DNA of 64,000 bases, from positions 224,932 to 288,931 of the forward strand of contig NZ_AOJI01000017.1 in assembly GCF_000336995.1 (NCBI RefSeq), in the 5' to 3' direction. Below the pieces are notes generated by a model. That model searched no databases, was not told the origin of the DNA, and saw only the letters and a program-made list of their open reading frames with translations. Positions within the stretch are counted from its first letter, which is position 1; every line of letters starts with the position of its first letter. The position numbers and the translations under genes were made by a program. Origin of the DNA: Halorubrum aidingense JCM 13560 (GTDB lineage: Archaea; Halobacteriota; Halobacteria; Halobacteriales; Haloferacaceae). Positions 25,242 to 32,911 of this stretch are shown in pieces.

Positions 25242-26318
25242 TCATGAGTTGTCCTCGTCGTCGCCGATTCCGGCGATATCCAGGTCCGCAGTGTACTCCT
25301 CTCGACGTTCTGCCATTTTTCGGTGTCTGTCCGCCTTGTCGTAGTACCGCTTGATCGTGTCCGGGTCCGCGTCGACGCGCTCTGAGATCACCTCGATCGG
25401 GAGCCCGCGATCGCAGTGCCACGTGAGCGAGCCCGTGCGGATGTGGTGGGGCGCCCGCGAGGAGGGACACTTCGAGGCGTGCGAGCGCTCCGTGAACTTA
25501 CAGCTCCGCCGACGTCGCCCGTGTGGGCACTCCATGTAGAGACAGGGCTGTGTGCCCTGATACGTCCACGAACGGATCGTCGTGTCCGTGACGCGCCCTT
25601 GACGCCCCGAGAACAGCGGCTCCCGGCCGTGTTCGTCGCGCTTGTCCGACCGCTCCCGAGCGACGTACGTGTCAAGGGCGTCGACGACCGGCTTCGAGAT
25701 GCGCACCACACGCTCGCCCTGCTCGTTGTTCTTGAGGGGCGTCCCTGACTCCGGTCGGTGGTTGAAGTCGAGGTAGCCGTTCTCCGGGTCGTAGTCGCCG
25801 AGGTCGAGCCCGACGACGGCGCCGAGCCGGCAGCCCGTGTTCCAGAACACTTCGAGGACCGCGTGCGGCGGGGTGCCGAAGTGCGCCGGGCTATTCCGAT
25901 AGAATCCGAGCAGTTCCTTCGCGTCGTCCGTGTCGAGCATCGTGTCGCTCGTCTCCTGTGCCCGGGTGAGCTTCGGGACGTGGACCTTCTCGGGGAGGTC
26001 CTCGTCGACGGCCTCGATCGTCGCGAGGTACTGCACCACCTGCGAGACGGCAGTCATCTTCCCCTTCACCGTCGCTGGGGCGTTCTCCTCGGCGCGGAGG
26101 TGGCGTTCATACTCGTCGAACAACCACCCGGAGAGGTCACCGACACGCTCGACGCCGCGCTCCTCGCACCAGTGGACCCACCGGGTGAGTCGGTTGTCGT
26201 AGCTCCGGATCGTCTTCGCCGAGTTCTCCATCGACCGCTTTTCGAGGAATCGGTCGCGCGCCTGCCGCGGGGATAGGTCGGAGGGGTTTGTCGGTGGTGA
26301 GGACCCCTTTCGGCTCAT
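25242..26318 (-). CDS. Tyrosine-recombinase integrase
   Basis: A 358-residue integrase. Residues about 18-110 are the core-binding SAM-like domain (NSAKTIRSYDNRLTRWVHW). The catalytic domain has Arg I in WNTGCRLGAVVGLDL, the His-x-x-Arg box in APHHIRTGSLTWH and the nucleophile in TIKRYYDKAD. The usual second His/Trp before the Tyr is replaced, as is often the case in haloarchaeal element integrases. A Cys/His-containing insertion (CLYMECPHGRRRRSCKF) sits before the HxxR box. It lies next to attL. Its ATG overlaps the upstream gene (ATGA), placing it last in a four-ORF leftward operon with PadR. Confidence 0.93.
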   Translation of the reverse strand: MSRKGSSPPTNPSDLSPRQARDRFLEKRSMENSAKTIRSYDNRLTRWVHWCEERGVERVGDLSGWLFDEYERHLRAEENAPATVKGKMTAVSQVVQYLATIEAVDEDLPEKVHVPKLTRAQETSDTMLDTDDAKELLGFYRNSPAHFGTPPHAVLEVFWNTGCRLGAVVGLDLGDYDPENGYLDFNHRPESGTPLKNNEQGERVVRISKPVVDALDTYVARERSDKRDEHGREPLFSGRQGRVTDTTIRSWTYQGTQPCLYMECPHGRRRRSCKFTERSHASKCPSSRAPHHIRTGSLTWHCDRGLPIEVISERVDADPDTIKRYYDKADRHRKMAERREEYTADLDIAGIGDDEDNS

Positions 26319-27220
26319 TGCGAATCCTCCCCGTTCAGGTTCTGCCGAACGCGTTCCTCGACGTTCTCACCGATGCAGTCGGCAAGCGATTCGGGAACGT
26401 ACGTGAATTCCGCTATCTGGTCCATCGTCTCCTGGCGAACGGTTTCCGGTGTCACAGCGCCGTGGTTCAGCCGAACGGTATCAGCGTCGACGCTAACCTC
26501 CTCCAGGAGATCGTTGAGTCCGCTGTAGAGGGCGGTCTTCACGCCACGAGTTGGATCGTCTCCATCCGCGACATAGAACGTGTGGAAGCCGATCGTTCCC
26601 TCAAGGAGTACCTCCAAGTCGTCGTGTTCCTCCTCAAATTGGCTCGCTGCCCCGAGGAGAGTCTGCATCCAGTTCTTTTCGGACTCTGAGCCACCATCTG
26701 TCACGACGCGGGGCTTCTTGACGCTCTCGTCGCGGTCTGGATTGTGCAAGACATGCTCGGTCTCCGTGAGAAGGTGCTGGAAGACCGCCTCGCAGACCAG
26801 GCACATCACGTTGTGTTCGTCCTGCTGTTCCAGGTGCCCTCCACAATCTGGGCATTCCTCACCAGTCCAGAAGAAGCGGCTCTCGTCTTCGCACAGGCCG
26901 GTCCCGCCGTCAGTCACGAGCTCGTGTTCGCCGGCGTGGTACCGGAGGTCCTCGACAAGCGCGATCGCGCGGTTCGGATCAAGATCGCGCCGGAACCGGT
27001 CCCGGAGGTCGAGTTGATCGACGGTTCGGGCGTCCTCGCGGATCGCAAGGCTCGCCACGATCTCGCCGTCCGCCCCGTGTCGGCGGTCGACCAGGTCGTA
27101 GAGCGACTGCAACACGGCCCGGTGGTCTGCGAGCAGGCGGGCCGCGCGGTCGCGGTCGGCGTACGCGAGGACCGAACCGTGGCGGTTTCGTCGGACTTCG
27201 ACCTCGACGGTCGGGTTCAC
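26315..27220 (-). CDS. Zinc-ribbon protein co-transcribed with the integrase
   Basis: A 301-residue acidic protein between PadR and the integrase, overlapping each by four bases (GTGA at its start, ATGA at its end). Residues about 125-147 form a zinc ribbon, CPDCGGHLEQQDEHNVMCLVC. The N-terminal 100 residues are helical with many Asp/Arg pairs, and the C-terminal 130 residues are also helical. I do not recognise the family. The position suggests a partner or control factor of integration or excision, which is inference only. Confidence 0.7.
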   Translation of the reverse strand: MNPTVEVEVRRNRHGSVLAYADRDRAARLLADHRAVLQSLYDLVDRRHGADGEIVASLAIREDARTVDQLDLRDRFRRDLDPNRAIALVEDLRYHAGEHELVTDGGTGLCEDESRFFWTGEECPDCGGHLEQQDEHNVMCLVCEAVFQHLLTETEHVLHNPDRDESVKKPRVVTDGGSESEKNWMQTLLGAASQFEEEHDDLEVLLEGTIGFHTFYVADGDDPTRGVKTALYSGLNDLLEEVSVDADTVRLNHGAVTPETVRQETMDQIAEFTYVPESLADCIGENVEERVRQNLNGEDSQ

Positions 27221-27591
27221 GCGCCGTCACCTCCGGCGTGAAGGGCGACGTCGATCACGTCGCGGCGCCCCGCGAGCAGTTCGCGGCCGCGATCGGTGAT
27301 GCGGTAGGCGTTGGTCCGGCCGTCGAACTCCTCCGTCTCGATCAGGCCCTCGTCTTCGAGGTCGCCAAGGTTGCTGTACAGCCGGCCGTGGTTGATCGGG
27401 TCGGAGTAGCGGTCTTCGAGGCGGTCCATCAGGGTGAGGCCCTTCGGCAGCTCCTCGCCGTCGACCTCGGCGGCGACCAGGAGGAGGTCGCGCTGGAACC
27501 CGAGGAGGTCGTACCAGGTGGTCTCGTTGCTGTGCGGCTCGTCCGTCGGCTGGGTGTGTGCGTCGCTCATGGTGGTGTCGTCAGTCGTCAT
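27217..27591 (-). CDS. PadR-family transcriptional regulator
   Basis: A 124-residue winged-helix protein. After a 25-residue Thr/Asp-rich lead comes the PadR core: WYDLLGFQRDLLLVAAEV, LTLMDRLEDRY, HGRLYSNLGDLEDEGLIET and RTNAYRITDRGRELL, the last being the wing. Haloarchaeal PadR proteins of this form often sit on mobile elements. Being first in the integrase operon it may control that operon. Translation may be coupled to the 18-codon leader ORF, whose stop lies 8 bases inside this gene. A start at the internal ATG (27570) is also possible. Confidence 0.85.
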   Translation of the reverse strand: MTTDDTTMSDAHTQPTDEPHSNETTWYDLLGFQRDLLLVAAEVDGEELPKGLTLMDRLEDRYSDPINHGRLYSNLGDLEDEGLIETEEFDGRTNAYRITDRGRELLAGRRDVIDVALHAGGDGA

Positions 27592-27637
27592 CGATCAGTC
27601 GTCGCGCGGTGCTGGTCGCGCCGTCGTGGACGGGCAT
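27581..27637 (-). CDS. 18-codon leaderless leader ORF before PadR
   Basis: ATG at 27637 opens MPVHDGATSTARRLIDDD and its TGA (27583-27581) lies 8 bases past the PadR ATG. The ATG is 25-28 bases from the TATA-like ctaaacc (27661-27667, minus strand), so a transcript from that promoter would start at or next to it and it would be the first codon read. It might encode a leader peptide coupling translation to PadR, or simply mark the 5' end. A longer in-frame extension to 27778 is rejected because it runs through the promoter. Confidence 0.4.
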   Translation of the reverse strand: MPVHDGATSTARRLIDDD

Positions 27638-27660
27638 ACGTCGGGGTCGCTCCGACGCAC

Positions 27661-27757
27661 GGTTTAGTGTGCCCCGGCCGGTTCCGAACGGTTCCGGATG
27701 GTCGCATCCCCGGCGCCGTGTCCGGGTTTCGCTAGTTCCGAATGGTGTTCCGGACGG
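27661..27757 (-). promoter_or_regulatory. Integrase-operon promoter with twin upstream motifs
   Basis: Reading leftward: motif copy 2 (27735-27757, gttccgaatggtgttccgg on the plus strand), motif copy 1 (27681-27699, gttccgaacggttccggat), 13 bp spacer, then the TATA-like ggtttag (27661-27667). Each motif is a tandem pair of gttccgNANG decamers. The copies are 54 bp apart, about five helical turns. The same arrangement with the same spacings occurs before the 35939-36268 gene, and one motif copy at cdc6. Confidence 0.8.
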
Positions 27758-27774
27758 GGTGGCCGTCGCGTCGC

Positions 27775-27957
27775 TCATCGGCCTTCGGGGTACAGATCCA
27801 CCTCGCCGCGGAACTCGCGGAGCGTCGTTTGCGCGACATCGTGGATCGCGCGGTCGGCCCGTATCAGCGTCGCGAGCGCTGGCGGGTACTCGTCAGTCAG
27901 CGTCGATGCCGTGTCTCGGACGGGAGTTTCAAGCCCCCGCGTCGAATCGGTGTGCAT
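27775..27957 (-). CDS. Small hypothetical protein upstream of the integrase promoter
   Basis: A 60-residue ORF with strongly G/C-ending codons, as in genuine genes of this genome. It is mostly helical (ALATLIRADRAIHDVAQTTLREF) with an acidic end. Its stop lies just before the twin motifs of the integrase promoter. It may be the last remnant of a longer gene or a small regulator. No family recognised and no clear promoter seen. Confidence 0.4.
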   Translation of the reverse strand: MHTDSTRGLETPVRDTASTLTDEYPPALATLIRADRAIHDVAQTTLREFRGEVDLYPEGR

Positions 27958-28097
27958 GGGTCTCGTGCGTGTACACGGAACCCCACACGGGCCGGCTGTT
28001 CTAGCAGCGCGGCCCGCGTCCTTTTCAGGCCCGGCGCGTGTTCGACGACGGCCGAGTGGGTCCGTGATTGTAGCGTGTGGGTTCGGGGGTATTAAAG

Positions 28098-28160
28098 ATT
28101 AGCCTATACAAGCTAATTTATGGCCCAGATAAGCTCCTCAAAGGACACACCCCGTATAAC
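28098..28160 (+). promoter_or_regulatory. Inverted repeat and promoter before the phiH1-like repressor
   Basis: An inverted repeat attagc-N8-gctaat at 28098-28117 sits in an AT-rich stretch, and a TATA-like gtataacta (28153-28161) lies about 33 bp before the repressor ATG. The palindrome is a candidate operator for the repressor or PadR. It is the only clear palindrome between the divergent control genes. Confidence 0.5.
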
Positions 28161-28189
28161 TAACAGAGTTCCCATACGAGATAGCGAAA

Positions 28190-28462
28190 ATGCGGCCTAT
28201 TCCGGGGTGGATGACGATGACTGACCTGGTCATCTTGGAGTTCCTCAACGACCACAACCTAGAACTCTCCCCGAAGCCTCTCTACCGGAATTTAAATCGA
28301 CACGGCCACGATATCGGATATTCTACAGTGCGGGGACGGCTACCAGAACTGGCCGAGAAGGGGCTCTTAGCGAAGGATAGTGACGGATACTACCAGCTGA
28401 CTGACCTCGGTGGAGACTACCTCGCAGGTGAGATAGACGCCGACGAGCTGGAAGACGCCTAA
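28190..28462 (+). CDS. PhiH1-repressor-like winged-helix protein
   Basis: A 90-residue protein with the pattern of the haloarchaeal phiH1 repressor family: an opening P-G-W-M-T, LVILEFLNDHNLELSPKPLY, a recognition helix STVRGRLPELAEKGLL and a wing YYQLTDLGGDYLAGEID. Such proteins repress lytic or conjugative functions. It is read rightward, divergent from the integrase operon, with a candidate operator between them, as in a lysogeny switch. The recognition helix differs from typical members, so the operator is probably specific to this element. Confidence 0.85.
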   Translation: MRPIPGWMTMTDLVILEFLNDHNLELSPKPLYRNLNRHGHDIGYSTVRGRLPELAEKGLLAKDSDGYYQLTDLGGDYLAGEIDADELEDA

Positions 28463-28529
28463 AAGTCGACCTCGATATTCACGTGCCGATCGTCGCTGTC
28501 GCCGCGTTCAGCTCCACCACCTGGTAGTT

Positions 28530-28733
28530 CTACCGCTCTTCGGGTTTTGACCGCGGCCAGCCGTCGTCGACCTGCTCGATCAACTCAGTCACTGGTAGGT
28601 CCTGTTCGTCAGCGATCTCGTCGACGAGTTCCCACGCCCGTGACTCACGCTCGTCGAGTGCCCGCGGATCGCCCGCGTACGCAGTAAGTGCTTCCGCCAC
28701 GAGCAACCAATCCTGAGGGTGCCAGTCGTCCAT
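28530..28733 (-). CDS. Hypothetical small acidic protein
   Basis: A 67-residue soluble protein, GC-rich in codon use, mainly helical (DWLLVAEALTAYAGD, ESRAWELVDEIADEQDLPV). It is convergent with the phiH1-like gene. Not assigned to a family; small proteins of this kind accompany haloarchaeal mobile elements. Confidence 0.55.
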   Translation of the reverse strand: MDDWHPQDWLLVAEALTAYAGDPRALDERESRAWELVDEIADEQDLPVTELIEQVDDGWPRSKPEER

Positions 28734-28890
28734 CGAGGTGAGTTGGCCGCGCTTTCCGGTTTAAAACTGAGTGTGGGGATACGTCACTAGTGATAGCCAA
28801 GGCCACTAACAAATCTCGGACCCTCGTCAGCCGTCGACTTTCAGATATTACTGATTACGGGATTTTGTTTACTTTATTTGATGTCCAAAT

Positions 28891-28900
28891 AATATATTAA
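28891..28900 (+). promoter_or_regulatory. TATA box of the AT-rich four-gene operon
   Basis: aatatattaa lies 29 bp (centre to ATG) before the first gene of the operon at 28924, the right distance for a near-leaderless archaeal transcript. The whole stretch 28850-28920 is AT-rich. No motif shared with the element's control promoters is present, suggesting independent expression. Confidence 0.65.
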
Positions 28901-28923
28901 CTAGGTCCTCAAAGGGGCATTCA

Positions 28924-29310
28924 ATGAGTACAGATTCGCAGTCAGATAGTTCAAGGTCCTCATCTGATTCAGGTGAGGATAGTGATTCAGCGGAGGAATT
29001 CGATATTATAACACATACACATTTGGAATCCAAATTGCAAAACCAGTCTGACCATCAAATAGGGGGTGATTCCCAAGAGGTTCTAGAAGAGAAGTTGGAG
29101 CGACTTTGTGAAGAGATCTGGTCGAATGCAACTGATATTGCAGACCGAGATGACCGCAGTAGAGTACAGCCGAGAGACGTGGATAACGCCTATCAACAGT
29201 TACTCAAGCCCCATAATATGATACATCAAACAATCTCTAAAGTTGATAAAATAAAGTGGGAGTTGGAAGACGTAGCAGATCAATCACCGTTCTCTAGTGA
29301 AGATGACTGA
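28924..29310 (+). CDS. Histone-fold protein, first gene of a coupled operon
   Basis: A 128-residue protein. The first 26 residues are a Ser/Asp-rich acidic tail. Residues about 48-95 match the histone fold: a G-D-S start, the long helix EVLEEKLERLCEEIWSNATD, then RSRVQPRDVDNAYQQLL, where archaeal histones have the R-K-T-V-x-x-x-D-I loop. A further helix follows (KVDKIKWELEDVAD). It lacks the canonical sequence of host chromatin histones, and may bind DNA or form a dimerisation platform for the next gene products. Codon use is far more A/T-ending than in chromosomal genes, so it was acquired. The next gene overlaps it by 8 bases. Confidence 0.65.
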   Translation: MSTDSQSDSSRSSSDSGEDSDSAEEFDIITHTHLESKLQNQSDHQIGGDSQEVLEEKLERLCEEIWSNATDIADRDDRSRVQPRDVDNAYQQLLKPHNMIHQTISKVDKIKWELEDVADQSPFSSEDD

Positions 29311-30013
29311 GAATCAGTTCTTCTTTCGGGAAGACTATACTCTTGAGGAGATGGAATCTCGTATCCGCGCGGGTGAGTTTACTATCGATAATGCACCGGT
29401 ATACGAGATACTTGATGATACACAGTTAACGCCAGACGAAGCAGAGGATGCTGGAAAAGAAGAGATTCTGAATATTCTCGGTGATGACCTATCAAGTGAG
29501 GACTACTATGATTTTATTGAAGAAATGTTTGAGAAATATGGACATGAGGGGGATCGATTTAATCAACAACTGTTCAAACTTCCTCCAAACCACGATTTGA
29601 ACAATCTTAGAGACTCCTTAGAGAGATTTGAAGGGGGGCCACTTGGACAGCCCTTCGATAGTATTCTTAGTCAACCTCTTTATCTAAATGAAATAAAGGA
29701 AGAAGGTTCGAAGATCGATCTTCGGTTTAATACTTCAGTTGATATGGAGGAGTACGAGTCAGAAGAGGAGATTCCAATTCAAGTAATAGACGAGGAGGGC
29801 AACCGAGTGGATGAGATATCAGAAGACAATGCAGTTAGAATTCCTACGAGAAGCCGAATTGAGGCCCGAATATATCCTAACCAAAAGATGATCTCCATCT
29901 CAAATTCTGAGATTCCAGTCCGTCTTCAAAAAGAAATATTCACAGTAGTGCTCTCAATTATCACGGATAGTTCGACTGATACTGAGGACCTGATTGAGGT
30001 GGACGATGAGTAG
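29303..30013 (+). CDS. Hypothetical protein B of the histone-fold operon
   Basis: A 236-residue acidic protein. The first 120 residues are helical and very Asp/Glu-rich (EDYTLEEMESRIRAGEF, EDYYDFIEEMFEKYG). The C-terminal 90 residues look beta-rich (IPIQVIDEEG, ARIYPNQKMISISNSEIPV) and end in a helix. ATG 29303 is chosen over a GTG six bases earlier; it overlaps the histone-fold gene by 8 bases. The gene shares the AT-rich composition of the operon. No family recognised; a sensor or adaptor role is guesswork. Confidence 0.65.
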   Translation: MTENQFFFREDYTLEEMESRIRAGEFTIDNAPVYEILDDTQLTPDEAEDAGKEEILNILGDDLSSEDYYDFIEEMFEKYGHEGDRFNQQLFKLPPNHDLNNLRDSLERFEGGPLGQPFDSILSQPLYLNEIKEEGSKIDLRFNTSVDMEEYESEEEIPIQVIDEEGNRVDEISEDNAVRIPTRSRIEARIYPNQKMISISNSEIPVRLQKEIFTVVLSIITDSSTDTEDLIEVDDE

Positions 30014-30818
30014 CAAAATGCCCCCAAATTTGTCTCTCAATCTTGAGGGAATGGAGCTCCTCACCATCCAGTATATGCTTGATGGTAAAAACACAGAGTA
30101 TGGTTACAAATTCAAGTTGCTTGGTCTAGATAAAGCCAGTTTCTCTGGGTCGCGGGATGAAGATATGCTTGATACGAGTCTGGTCCAAACGGCTGAAGAG
30201 GCAGGAGACCTGCGAAAAGTGAAGTTTTACATCCACCATGTTGAGTCGCCAGAGAAATCCAGAGCGGTAAAACTCAATTTCTACGAGGATGGACACATAA
30301 CCTCTGGGAGTGAGATAACACCCGAAGAATTCGATAAGATTGTGGAGGCGATCTCGGCCACTAAGACCTACTCAAGATATCTCAATTCGCTAGACGACTT
30401 GATTGATGATTATATTACTGAGATCAATTTGAAAGGAGAACGTGAGAAGTACCGGAATCGAGTTTCTCACGCCTTCGAAGAGTTGTCCTCTAATGAACTT
30501 AATGTCTCTTCAGATCATGTTGTTGACTCATACATACACAGTATGGTTTTAGCGAATATTGGAATTGGATTGTATAAAAAATCAATATCTGGATCTGACT
30601 TAGACTATGACCCCAGCATGGTTCCTACCGACTGGAACCCGTATATCTCGAAATTCTTTGAAAATTATGCTCAGTATCAGATGGAGGGTATCCCAGAGGA
30701 AGCACACAATTTTGTAGTGTCGAATATAAACAAACTGTTAGACGCTGTTGATCCAACTGAAGAGGGTTATAGTGCCATAACACTCCTCGAAGAGGCTCAA
30801 CAACAATATGATCTCTAG
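30006..30818 (+). CDS. Hypothetical protein C of the histone-fold operon
   Basis: A 270-residue protein starting 8 bases before the end of gene B. The first 110 residues are beta-rich (YKFKLLGLDKASF, KVKFYIHHVESPEKS, VKLNFYEDGHI), and the rest is helical with a Tyr/Asn-rich segment (NPYISKFFENYAQYQMEG). The beta part of C resembles that of B in style, so they may be related or interact. No catalytic motif stands out. Its stop overlaps gene D by 11 bases. Confidence 0.65.
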   Translation: MSSKMPPNLSLNLEGMELLTIQYMLDGKNTEYGYKFKLLGLDKASFSGSRDEDMLDTSLVQTAEEAGDLRKVKFYIHHVESPEKSRAVKLNFYEDGHITSGSEITPEEFDKIVEAISATKTYSRYLNSLDDLIDDYITEINLKGEREKYRNRVSHAFEELSSNELNVSSDHVVDSYIHSMVLANIGIGLYKKSISGSDLDYDPSMVPTDWNPYISKFFENYAQYQMEGIPEEAHNFVVSNINKLLDAVDPTEEGYSAITLLEEAQQQYDL

Positions 30819-32061
30819 AGACCATGAGAAGGTCATTGACCACTGCATTACGGGGTCATCACTAGGGATCAGTTTGGCAAAAAGATACTTTTTGAAGGAA
30901 GAGATTCTGGAAATAGCATCGGAGGCGGGGATCGATTCATTCGAATTTACTTCATTTAAATCCTTTCTGAATACTAAATCAAAGGGGTGGTGTGAGCAAT
31001 GTGATGAGATGTTTACCGACTGTGATCACCCCTCTAGTGTACGATACTCAAAAACAGTCTATACACTGGATTTGGAAGCGATTGCGCGCGCTACTATAGA
31101 AACAGCAGCAACAAGTGGTCCACTATCGGATCACACATCACAATCAGCTTCATGGGGACTATATCGAGCGAAATCAGAGTTTGGACAGAGGACAGTGTGG
31201 TTTGAGTTCTTCGAGGATCAGGAGCGGTTGGAGCTTGCAGACCTCGATCCACTCAATCTTGAGTTTCCTGTTCTACTGAGAGATTTTGCCAGTTCATCAT
31301 ACGAGGACTACCGATTTACTTGGAGAGAATTGCTTTCCAGCGACTTTGGTGGCAAACTCTCTAGTCAGGTCTCAAAAATCAAAAATAAGACTACTGCCGT
31401 ATTCGCGGAGTACGATGAGCCATTTGTGTCGGAACATAGGACAGAAATCAAGACTAGTATCGAGGATTATTTTGAAAAGTCAGGATACACCGTCTCAACA
31501 GAAATCGCGAAACATTGCTCAGAGATTGAAAAGTATGGTATCAGTTCAGAGCCAGCGGATTTTATTTGTATAAATGACAAGCATTCTCAGGAAAAAATTC
31601 TGATTAGCCATGGAGATCTTCGTGACAGTGGTTGGTACGTTCATAAATTCAAAAATGGTGAGCTCATCTCCATTGAAGACGATTCCGTATTTGAGGATTT
31701 GTCGGAACAACTAGCCAGCAAAATATCATATCGGAAATCGATATCTGAACAACTTACGAGTACTTCAAAATATGTTCAGATACTTACTGCAGTTCTCGTA
31801 GTGGTTACTAGTTATATTATGGTAATCAATGTGGAGCAAGTCCGAGGCCTTCTCACAGAATACGTGTCGGTAGGGCCATCCGAGCCAATAATTACAGGAG
31901 GGATATTTGTACTTCAGATACTCGTTGCAGTCTCATTATTTATACTGTTGTCAATGCCGTATCTCAAACAAATGGTCTTCTCTTGGGAAATGTATCCTAC
32001 AGGAGAGAATCGACCGAACTGGGATATATTACAGCACTCAAAAATTAGGCATGGTCAATAA
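30808..32061 (+). CDS. Membrane protein D of the histone-fold operon, candidate effector
   Basis: A 417-residue protein. A Cys/His cluster, CEQCDEMFTDCDH, near residues 62-75 could bind zinc. Residues about 75-310 form a mixed soluble domain. Two membrane helices lie at the C-terminus, about residues 324-342 (ILTAVLVVVTSYIMVINV) and 365-390 (GGIFVLQILVAVSLFILLSM), followed by a short tail. A cytoplasmic sensor domain with two terminal helices is the layout of many membrane-damaging defence effectors, but no homolog is recognised. It is the last gene of a four-gene translationally coupled operon, all AT-rich. Confidence 0.68.
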   Translation: MISRDHEKVIDHCITGSSLGISLAKRYFLKEEILEIASEAGIDSFEFTSFKSFLNTKSKGWCEQCDEMFTDCDHPSSVRYSKTVYTLDLEAIARATIETAATSGPLSDHTSQSASWGLYRAKSEFGQRTVWFEFFEDQERLELADLDPLNLEFPVLLRDFASSSYEDYRFTWRELLSSDFGGKLSSQVSKIKNKTTAVFAEYDEPFVSEHRTEIKTSIEDYFEKSGYTVSTEIAKHCSEIEKYGISSEPADFICINDKHSQEKILISHGDLRDSGWYVHKFKNGELISIEDDSVFEDLSEQLASKISYRKSISEQLTSTSKYVQILTAVLVVVTSYIMVINVEQVRGLLTEYVSVGPSEPIITGGIFVLQILVAVSLFILLSMPYLKQMVFSWEMYPTGENRPNWDILQHSKIRHGQ

Positions 32062-32315
32062 TTAAACCACTCTAAAATAGGAATTCAATTTCTGTACGAT
32101 TACCACTGTGGCATCCTCAGACAAAATACGATCTTTATTGGTAATATCCCAAGAAGTATATCAAGACTTCGCAGAGACGATTTGCAACCACTCGAAGGAC
32201 ATCACTGAGAAGAGTTCTCCAAAGGCTGGACCCGGAAGCAACGAGCTCGTGTTTCCTAATCTCTGACAACATAGGGATTAAGATCCTACAAGTCATTTAG
32301 TTGAATACTGAACGG
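32062..32315. other. AT-rich spacer between cargo modules
   Basis: About 250 bp with no convincing ORF on either strand. It contains A/T tracts and a gggattaag TATA-like element at about 32274-32282, which can serve the HNH gene. It appears to separate two independently acquired cargo modules. Confidence 0.45.
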
Positions 32316-32807
32316 ATGCCAAGAGACCAGCAACACAGTGATGAGAAGCTCCTGAATGACGTGAGGAGAGTTGCTAAGCTTTGTAGCCGTGAGCCGCCGC
32401 GCAAAAAGGACTACACTGAGCACGGCGAACATGCGCCAAGAACTGTAACACTTCGATTTGGCGGGTGGAACGAGGCAATGAAGGAAGCAGGCTTCGAGCC
32501 ACGGTCCGCAATTAAGGAGACGCGGGACCGGCCGTCAACATGCCCACTCTGTGAAGAGGTCGACGAGGGCTTAGACTTCCACCACTGGAAGTATGGTGAA
32601 AATGAGATGGGATGCTATCTTTGTCGAGAATGCCACGATCTCGTTCACGAGGGTGATGGAAAGGCAAAGCAACCGGGGTGGCTTCCAGCAGCAATCGAGA
32701 ATCTCGTCACCCATCACCTCAAAAAACATGATAAGAGGGATGTTGACAAAATCATCGAGAGATACAACCTACCGGACGTTGACGATCTCGTCCGGCGAGA
32801 GTTATGA
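32316..32807 (+). CDS. HNH endonuclease
   Basis: A 163-residue nuclease. Residues about 1-70 hold a homing-nuclease-associated repeat (RTVTLRFGGWNEAMKEAGFE), a small DNA-binding helix motif. The HNH part follows: CPLCEEVDEGLDFHHW, then CYLCRECHDLVHEG, with a zinc-binding CxxC pair on each side and the catalytic His in FHHW. ATG 32316 is chosen; a TTG at 32301 is possible. HNH proteins of this kind act as free-standing homing or restriction nucleases. It is single, between two cargo modules. Confidence 0.88.
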   Translation: MPRDQQHSDEKLLNDVRRVAKLCSREPPRKKDYTEHGEHAPRTVTLRFGGWNEAMKEAGFEPRSAIKETRDRPSTCPLCEEVDEGLDFHHWKYGENEMGCYLCRECHDLVHEGDGKAKQPGWLPAAIENLVTHHLKKHDKRDVDKIIERYNLPDVDDLVRREL

Positions 32808-32911
32808 CTCTAGTGAAACATATGGATACGTGGTTCCGCCACTCGCATCTAGCACCCCACCAAGGCGGATCAATCAACTAGAACTAACTTGGACGTGCTT
32901 CAACCACCAGT

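Noticed and set aside
27638..27778. Upstream extension of the 18-codon leader to a 65-codon ORF
   Set aside because: It would run through the TATA-like box and both upstream motifs, and its codon use is poor.
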